Below are positions 57,436-64,000 of a stretch of 64,000 bases of DNA, one piece after another; position 1 is the first letter of the stretch; every line of letters starts with the position of its first letter. The stretch spans positions 263,227,863 to 263,291,862 of the forward strand of contig CP136064.1 in the NCBI GenBank assembly GCA_032622095.1, in the 5' to 3' direction. A program made the position numbers and the translations under genes. The stretch comes from Siphonodentalium dalli. Its lineage: Eukaryota; Mollusca; Scaphopoda; Gadilida; Siphonodentaliidae. Under the pieces are notes generated by a model, which was not told where the DNA came from, made no database searches, and was given only the letters and a program-made list of their open reading frames with translations.

Positions 57436-59493
57436 ATGGATAAGCCAGTGAAGGTAAACAGGCGGAGATCAATGAGGAATATGAAGAGGAATTCTATTTT
57501 GCTGCCACCCGTGATTGATGAAGAGAATGATTTATCAGTCACGTCGACAGATCTAGGTATTGCAGAAGAATTGGGCTCTGTTTGGATGGAGACAAATCGG
57601 CCAAAGGAAAAAAAATCTCGAAGGCGATCAAGCTGCATTTCTAAAACTTTGCCAAATTTTATCCAGCTTCAAATCAATGGCACAACTTCACCTGATGATA
57701 TAACGGTAAATAACGGTATAGAGATACTAAGAACAGCGGAACATGATCAGATTTCACCATCAGTTTCACCGCCTGTTAGTGTGTTCGATATTAGCTTGAC
57801 TGACAAAAATATTTTATCACCAGACTCACCTTTATTTTTTTCAAGGTCGTCTGAATTAGACATTCCTAGTCATGAATCATTCCATAATTTAGGAAACAAC
57901 AATGGAAATCACGACCATTGTATGAGTTCACTTACTCACAGTAGTATGACTCATATTCCAGTGATTGAAAATTCTGATAGCTTACCAAAGGCGGAAGCAT
58001 TGATGAAGATAAATAACTTCGATGCAGATAAATCTCTAGGGGATGTTCTGTATGATGCGACTACACAATCATGTGCCTTGTTATCTGAGGATTCAGTGTT
58101 TTCTATCGGTGGTACACACTCTTCATATATTGATAGCGTCCAGTCAAAAACACGCATTTCAGATGTTTCTGATCTACCTTTGAGTTACACAGAAGGAAGA
58201 CGTTCCAGCACTCGTAGTATCGATTACTCTGATATATCTCTCCAGTTTTGTTCACCAACTTCGACCTCCGATACTACGACTAGGAATTTATCTGACGAGT
58301 TAATATCACAGAATGATGAAGGAAACAAAGAGAGGCATACCGGTAGTTATGTTTCTGTTGCTGATTCTGATAATGTGAGAAATTTGAATGGAGAATCGCC
58401 TGTGAAATCGGAAAACATTCCTGTCGAAAATGAGACCGAAGCATTGACTATCACGCCTCCAGTATATTGGCATTCATCTCAAGACATTTCCGTAGAAACA
58501 GTCAAAAATAGAATAAATGATGATATAAAGGTTGAGCAATTGCTGGACATTGACTTGCCGCATTGTGAACAGAGTGACTCTCCAACCGACGGCGATCTGA
58601 CCCAGAAGACAGATGATAATTCGCGAGTGCGGAGAATGGGATGGTATATTTTGGATTGTGAATCAAGCAGCTCCTCATCACAGAAGAAAGATTCCCAGCT
58701 GCAAGAAAACAATGGAAAAACAGCACAGACAGATTCTCAGTCCACTTGTAGTGATATTCTTGATGCATGTGAAATGCCATCAAACGATGAAATTACGAGT
58801 GATAGTGCAATTAACACTGAGAGTTCCCTGAACATGAATCTTCTGGAGCAGATTCAGGAGCAGGTTAGAGAGTCCCAGGCCAAAGAGAAGAAAACACGCA
58901 AAAGTCGACGGCGGTCGTCCGATATTTTTATCAAATCTACGATGATCGTTGAAGACGAGCCTATCATTAGTGATGATGAGAATAGTAGCATCACGAGGAA
59001 ATTGCGGCGAAAATCTAAACCAATAAGACGAGCACCCCTTCTTAATTTGGATTTTACTTCAAACAATGATGCTTCCTCTGATAGGTCAGACTCGATTTCG
59101 CCGGCCGCTGATAGATCAGACTCGAGTTCGCCGGAAGAGGGAGCTGATAAACGGACACAGAAAGTTAAGAAGCAGAGAAAGCGAAAGAGAATTCCGGATA
59201 CCTCAATCGAAGATATATATAAAAACAAGAATTATCGAAAACCTGTCGAGAAATTATGGGAGACAATCTTCGAGTCACCGACTAAACTCAAACATGAACA
59301 GTATCAGAGTAGCCGAAGGTTCAGACGAGCAGTTCAGTTTGAGACAGACCCAAGAGGGAAATCAAAGAAACGATCAAAGAAGGCCGCTAAGTTAGGCTGG
59401 ACAACTTATTCGAGAAGGAAAAAGGGCATAACTGACATTGAGTTTTTCAAACGAATGGATAACATGGATACCGTTCTGGCAGAAAATGATTAG
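57436..59493 (+). CDS. Tantalus-domain protein of the PRR14/PRR14L family
   Basis: One exon of 685 codons. I start at ATG 57436 because the acceptor TCCTTATTTGCAG ends at 57431, five bases before it; the open frame upstream (from 57385) is then intron. The protein is hydrophilic, Ser/Thr/Asp-rich and disordered. Basic patches occur at residues 4-18 (VNRRRSMRNMKRNS), about 58-68 (KEKKSRRRSS) and again before the C-terminus (KEKKTRKSRRRSSD; KLRRKSKPIRR). Residues 591-685 form a Tantalus-like domain: IEDIYKNKNYRKP, LWETIFESP, then a basic tail with RFRRAVQFE and FKRMDNM. PRR14 tethers heterochromatin to the nuclear lamina, and its Tantalus domain carries a PP2A-B56 docking motif (ETIFE). A nuclear/chromatin role is inferred. 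A 10-residue repeat (DRSDSISPAA/DRSDSSSPEE) lies before the domain. Upstream 5' UTR exons are not identified. Confidence 0.9.
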   Translation: MDKPVKVNRRRSMRNMKRNSILLPPVIDEENDLSVTSTDLGIAEELGSVWMETNRPKEKKSRRRSSCISKTLPNFIQLQINGTTSPDDITVNNGIEILRTAEHDQISPSVSPPVSVFDISLTDKNILSPDSPLFFSRSSELDIPSHESFHNLGNNNGNHDHCMSSLTHSSMTHIPVIENSDSLPKAEALMKINNFDADKSLGDVLYDATTQSCALLSEDSVFSIGGTHSSYIDSVQSKTRISDVSDLPLSYTEGRRSSTRSIDYSDISLQFCSPTSTSDTTTRNLSDELISQNDEGNKERHTGSYVSVADSDNVRNLNGESPVKSENIPVENETEALTITPPVYWHSSQDISVETVKNRINDDIKVEQLLDIDLPHCEQSDSPTDGDLTQKTDDNSRVRRMGWYILDCESSSSSSQKKDSQLQENNGKTAQTDSQSTCSDILDACEMPSNDEITSDSAINTESSLNMNLLEQIQEQVRESQAKEKKTRKSRRRSSDIFIKSTMIVEDEPIISDDENSSITRKLRRKSKPIRRAPLLNLDFTSNNDASSDRSDSISPAADRSDSSSPEEGADKRTQKVKKQRKRKRIPDTSIEDIYKNKNYRKPVEKLWETIFESPTKLKHEQYQSSRRFRRAVQFETDPRGKSKKRSKKAAKLGWTTYSRRKKGITDIEFFKRMDNMDTVLAEND

Positions 59494-59569
59494 CTTCGTT
59501 TCGATTTAGGTAGCAATACACAATTTCCAGCAATTTTGGCCAACTTGGGAAGGGGGTACTGTACAAGCC

Positions 59570-59992
59570 TGAGTTCAGTGTGCCTGTCATTTGCAGAATG
59601 AGGTCCCCAGAGAGTGAATATAGTGATGCTATCCCGCATAGCGGGCTAGCATCACCAAATTCACCCTCATCTGCTATGGGAGACATAGACTCAGATTGAA
59701 GTTGCCAAATGGTGAATATTGTGATGTACACCCATTGGGAACCTCGATTATGCAATGTGTCTGCCAATTTGATGATACAGAGAAACTAAACTAAAAAAAT
59801 AAATAGAATCTATGTAAAGAAGTTTCTATAGAAATTTTATGGTAAAGAAACTTTGAAGAGAAGATGAGGCCTAAGCAGAATGAGGTCCACAGAGGGTGAA
59901 TTTAGTGATGCTAGCCCGCTATGCATGATACTGTCACTAAATTCACCCTCTGGGGACCTCATTCTGCAAATGACAGGCACACTAAACTCAGG
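59570..59992. mobile_element. MITE family A, full-length copy in the PRR14-like 3' UTR
   Basis: Outer TTCAGTGTGCCTGTCATTTG and inverse at about 59966-59985, with a palindrome at each end. The AATAAA at 59798-59803 inside its A-rich interior is the first poly(A) signal after the stop at 59493. Confidence 0.85.
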
Positions 59993-60507
59993 CTATTACT
60001 GTATACAAATCTATTCTGAGCCATTATCTTTGACATAGGCCCATCCCATTTTTTCAGACAGGAAGGATTAGCGAAAACAAATGTCTGTACTATTGTTTGG
60101 TCGTAGAATTTCTCACAGAATTATCTGATTACAAGTATTGTTTTTACTAACGTTGATCATATTCAACCCAAAAGAATATCATGACAGAGCGAATGTCAGT
60201 AAATAAGCTTCTTCCACACATGCCTGCACTTTCACGGCTTTGTAAAATAATTAAACCATCAAACCAGTAATGCAACATTTAACACAGGCATCACTGGCAG
60301 CTATGCGCCCATACATATTTTCCTATCTTTTTAAGCCTTCGAAATTGTGTATAGCTACCTTTAATAGTGCTTGATTGTATACCTATCATGTACTAAAGTC
60401 TCGCATCATGCAATCAATCATCTCATACATCTACAACCTACTATTTTTCTCGGTGCTAAAATTTTATGTGGTTGCTAATATTTTGTTCAAGGGCCATGAC
60501 TATAATC
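59993..60507. other. Intergenic, nothing recognised
   Basis: AT-rich unique-looking sequence with no convincing ORF or repeat. Confidence 0.5.
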
Positions 60508-60787
60508 ATTAACCCTTTCATGACGGGAGCTGCGCAAGTACAGCATTAAAGAACCTGTGCCAGTGCATTCTCTTATATATGCGAGTCTCCCATGTGCAGG
60601 GAGCTTCGCATATATTTTGCATATATAAGAGAATGCTTTGGCCTAACAGTGTTTACTTGGACCTTGTAAGCCAGTGCATTCTCTTATATATGCAAGGCTC
60701 CCTGTGGAAGACTCGCATAAAAAGAGAATGCACTGACACAGGATCTTAAATGCTACACCAGCCCAGCTCCCGTCATGAAAGGGTTAA
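60508..60787. mobile_element. MITE family C, complete copy (280 bp)
   Basis: Ends TTAACCCTTTCATGACGGGA and exact inverse TCCCGTCATGAAAGGGTTAA. The interior contains repeated inverse pairs of TGCATTCTCTTATATATGCG. Best-preserved copy in the window, so it defines the family ends. Confidence 0.9.
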
Positions 60788-60845
60788 AGAGTTTTGTTTA
60801 AGGATTCTAGAAAAAAAATTCTCTAAAATTGAGAATTTGAGGCGT

Positions 60846-61075
60846 CTTAACACTTTCTTTTCTAAAAACTCATTGATGAGTAGTTACAGTATGCATTGGG
60901 AAATGTTCAGATAATAATTTCAACAAATGACAAAGTTGTTGTTTGTTGAACTTGAACTTATTATCTGGACATTTCCCTCCAATAAATAGGACTCTTTCTA
61001 TAGTTTTATTATTTATCGTCTGTTTATTTTTTCCTGGAAACCCCTCCAGATGAATAATAGACCATTCCAATGTAT
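60846..61075. mobile_element. MITE family B copy
   Basis: ACTCATTGATGAGTAGTTAC, AAATGTTCAGATAATAATTT, TTGTTGAACTTGAACTTATT, and CCCCTCCAGATGAATAATAG at the right. Confidence 0.75.
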
Positions 61076-61333
61076 GCTTTTATAACTTTTATAAATAAAC
61101 AGCATGTTGTGATTTTGGGTGGTACTTCCAATTGAACAATAATCGCTCTGACTGATATGCAACGAAGGATAACTAAACCGTTTAAGTGCTAAGGCCAATA
61201 TAAAATTACTAGATTCTCATCCCCAACAGACCCAGATCGTGCCATGAATCTCTACTATGGCTTCTTCTTCACATTACAGCTCGCTGTCATTTACTAAGCA
61301 TATTTATTAAGCTCATGAATCTCTACTATGGCT

Positions 61334-61782
61334 ACCACCCATAGAGATCATATTCCACCAGTACAAAACCTGGGAACTGGGAAGTTTTGACAGGGAACCT
61401 TATAAAATAAAAAAATAACATGGGGAATATATTTCTTTGTGTTTATCTGTTCCTTAATAGTGTACTTCACTATATGTGAAGGTCCCAACTCAAAATTGCA
61501 TGTTATCCTGTGACTTGTGTGAGCCGATATCGCAATAAACATTGAATTAATTAGCCAGGAAATGTTCCATAATCCAAAGCAAAGTCACTCACAAAGTCAC
61601 TTAAATCATGAAATTTCGAGTTGGGACCTTCACCTACAGTGAAGCACATTGTTAAGAAAGAGATAAAACAAAGAAATATATTCCCTTTATTTTTACGATT
61701 ATATTAGGTTCCTTGTCAAAACTTCAAAATGTTCCCAGGTTTTGTACTGGTGGAATATGATCTCTATGGGCGTTAGCAAGAG
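61334..61782. mobile_element. Foldback element, ~160-bp arms
   Basis: CCCATAGAGATCATATTCCA at the left and its inverse TGGAATATGATCTCTATGGG at the right. Arms (61339-61495, 61612-61770) are about 80% alike and share AAAACCTGGGAAC and GGTCCCAACTC. A loop of about 115 bp. No ORF. Confidence 0.82.
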
Positions 61783-62163
61783 TAGACATTCATGGCATCA
61801 TCTACTACAGACCCTGTTTTGGTCCCCTCTTCAATTTTTTTATGTGGATAAGTTTGACATAAACATTTTTTCTCAAGGTCTCTGAAGTGAGTTCATGTGA
61901 AATAACATTAAAAGTCTGTAAAACAACTAACACCAACATGAAGTAGATGAAATTTTTTTCTTATGTTCATTATTACTAACTCTCCAATAATCAGAATCAA
62001 AACCATTGTGATGTAAGGATTACTGTTACAGTGCAATTACTGACACAAGTCCAATTTGTCCAATAAGATACACAAGTTTTATCATTAGACATTGGAAAAT
62101 TTCAAAGCATTGAAAAATAGTCGGAAAAACTTATCCAGATATTTTAACTCCTTACACGATTAT

Positions 62164-62403
62164 CAAATTTTGTTGACAATTCACTTAACAGTTTTGTTTG
62201 CATAACAAATGTTTGAACACAAGATCTTTCGTTATTGGAGAACCAAATTTTGTTGACAAATCACTTAACAGGTTTGTTTGCATAACAATGGTTTGAACAC
62301 GAGATCTTTTGTTATTGGAGAACCAAATTTTGTTGACAAATCACTTAACAGGTTTGTTTGCATAACAATGGTTTGAACACGAGATCTTTTGTTATTGGAG
62401 AAC
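62164..62403. repeat. Tandem repeat, 80-bp unit, 3 copies
   Basis: CAAATTTTGTTGACAAATCA starts at 62164, 62244 and 62324. Copies 2 and 3 are nearly identical. The neighbouring 61783-62163 and 62404-62925 hold nothing recognisable. Confidence 0.9.
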
Positions 62404-62929
62404 CATCAATAATGAATATAGGAACAAAGTGTATCTATGTCTCCATGATCTTCTCAATGGTTATGTTTTTATATATTTATATATTTTTTGCACATTTACT
62501 AACAGTGAGTGCCTTTGGTCCATTCAACCTTCATTTAAACGACCCAATAAACAGTTTATTTTGATCAAATTGGGCAACTTTAATCACCAAGAGTAAAATA
62601 TAACAAATTAATTTTGCGCAGCTGTCCCAGTTTGAAAACAAAGTTGGATTATCATGATAATCTAGTTATTTATTTATACTGGCCAAATCTAGTGCTAGTT
62701 CTTGTGCTGATTTGAATGACTTAAAAACGTCTAATTTTTGCACAACAGAGTTGTGGATTCAGTGAAGGCTGTTTGTTAATCCATTGTGAGACGATATATA
62801 TACTTAGGCTGCCCAACCCAACACACATCGGCTTTTCTTATTGACTTATCATTTCTGCCAGAGGATATGTGAAACAATTTTATTCTTCATATTGGTACAC
62901 ATTACGGTATATGCTCAAAATAAGGTGCT

Positions 62930-63345
62930 GCACATTTGCAGAATGAGGTCCCCAGAGGGTGAATTTGGTGATGCTACCCCACATGGCAGGCTAGCATCAC
63001 CAAATATTCGTCCTCTGGGGACCTCATTCTCCATGGCATCATCTGCTATGAGAGACCTGGACACAGATTCAAGTTCCCAGATGGTGATCTGCACCCATTG
63101 GGCACCTCAATTATGCATAATACCATCTGCCAATTTGGGGATGTAGAGAAACTAAACTAAAAAAGAAAAAGAAACTAGACTTGTCAATTTGATAATAAAT
63201 ATACTTTCCAGAGAAGATGAGGTCTAAGCAGAATGAGGTCCCCATAGGTTGAATTTAGTAATGCTAGCCCACTGTGTGGTAGCTTGACTAAATTCACCCT
63301 CTGAGGGCCTTATTCTGCAAATGTCCTGCACCATATATCGAGGCC
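62930..63345. mobile_element. MITE family A, full-length copy
   Basis: GTGCTGCACATTTGCAGAAT at the left and inverse at 63315-63335. Palindrome at 62937-63032 and a second at 63228-63320, with the standard interior between. The 101-codon ORF across it is an artefact. Confidence 0.85.
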
Positions 63346-63370
63346 TGCTTAGGCCAAAATAAAAAGACCT

Positions 63371-63773
63371 GAGTTTCTGGTGACCCGCCCGCCCCTATTC
63401 CGGTGCACCCAACCGTTTTCATTTTATTGATTTTGCAAAATTAATACGTATTCGATTTTATTTTCCATGTAAACCGATTCATTTCTGTGTAAAACTGACA
63501 CATCGTGTGTACTGTTAAACTGGAAATTATACCACTTTTCAATGAGATCACAGCCGGATCAAACTTATTTTTTCATTTTTTATTCAATAAAACAATAAAT
63601 TACACTACATTGTAATATTATGTTCTTAGTTTTATTATTTATTAAAAGCGAGGAGAAGCAGTCTGGGCGGTATTCATATTTATTTAGAGCAAAGTAGAAA
63701 ATAAAACGAAAAAATGAAATAATATGAAAAGCCACCCGCCCGCCCCTGTTATTTGCTTGCATGTCACCAGAAA
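63371..63773. mobile_element. ~400-bp MITE with 12-bp TIRs
   Basis: GTTTCTGGTGAC and inverse GTCACCAGAAAC. CCGCCCGCCCC occurs near both ends in the same orientation. Beyond 63774 the sequence is AT-rich with no feature seen. Confidence 0.65.
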
Positions 63774-64000
63774 CACGGGAATATTTTGTTTTGGCCTTAT
63801 GTATAATTACAATTTAATGCTTATTTCCTAATGATATAATGCAATGTGTGATCTGTCCAACTATGTTTACTGAAATTGAGCGGATATCATATTTTTCGAA
63901 ACAGTATTAATATTTTCACGTTTATGTCCCGACTCCCCGAGTGCATTCAAGTTTAGATGGTACAAATAATACTTGCATGTTGTAACCAAACAAGCAATGC

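Overview
The window is a piece of an animal nuclear genome. Genes are split into short exons with GT/AG introns, non-coding DNA is AT-rich, and no bacterial-type operon occurs. Very dense DNA-transposon and MITE content, plus degenerate repeats ending in GGAC-type microsatellites, suggest a lophotrochozoan and most likely a mollusc. That last step is inference from repeat style, not proof.

Two genes can be named. (1) On the minus strand, 31525 down to 3756, thirteen consecutive phase-compatible exons encode about 390 residues of a RUS-family (DUF647) protein, the orthologue of human RUSF1 (C16orf58). Only the 5'-terminal exon was not found. (2) On the plus strand, 57436-59493 is one large exon encoding a 685-residue Ser/Lys/Arg-rich protein that ends in a Tantalus-like domain (PRR14/PRR14L/Tantalus family). 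Two further plus-strand exons of an unrecognised gene (56144-56420) and an unassigned minus-strand ORF (55566-55913) lie just upstream of it.

Layout: 1-3755, 3' flank of RUSF1 with MITEs and a hAT inserted inside a MITE; 3756-31525, RUSF1 with introns full of hATs, palindromic MITEs and a 2.6-kb 42-bp minisatellite; 31571-38959, a ~2.0-kb tandem duplication whose second copy received a Helitron, a small hAT-like MITE and a MULE-like MITE; 39.5-51.9 kb, a run of larger inverted-repeat elements, some nested, including a MULE transposase relic and a PHD-finger ORF; 52-57 kb, SINE-like sequence, MITEs and unassigned exons; 57.4-59.5 kb, the PRR14-like gene; 59.5-64 kb, MITEs and foldback elements.

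The most unusual feature is that the 42-bp minisatellite is made from the 3' end of a RUSF1 coding exon plus its 5' splice site. The genuine donor is the outermost copy of an array of about 60 units, most of which carry a usable-looking donor. About eight of these are in frame with the exon and would add 14 codons each. The linkage of a RUS gene with a PRR14/Tantalus gene also echoes human 16p11.2, where RUSF1 and PRR14 both lie.
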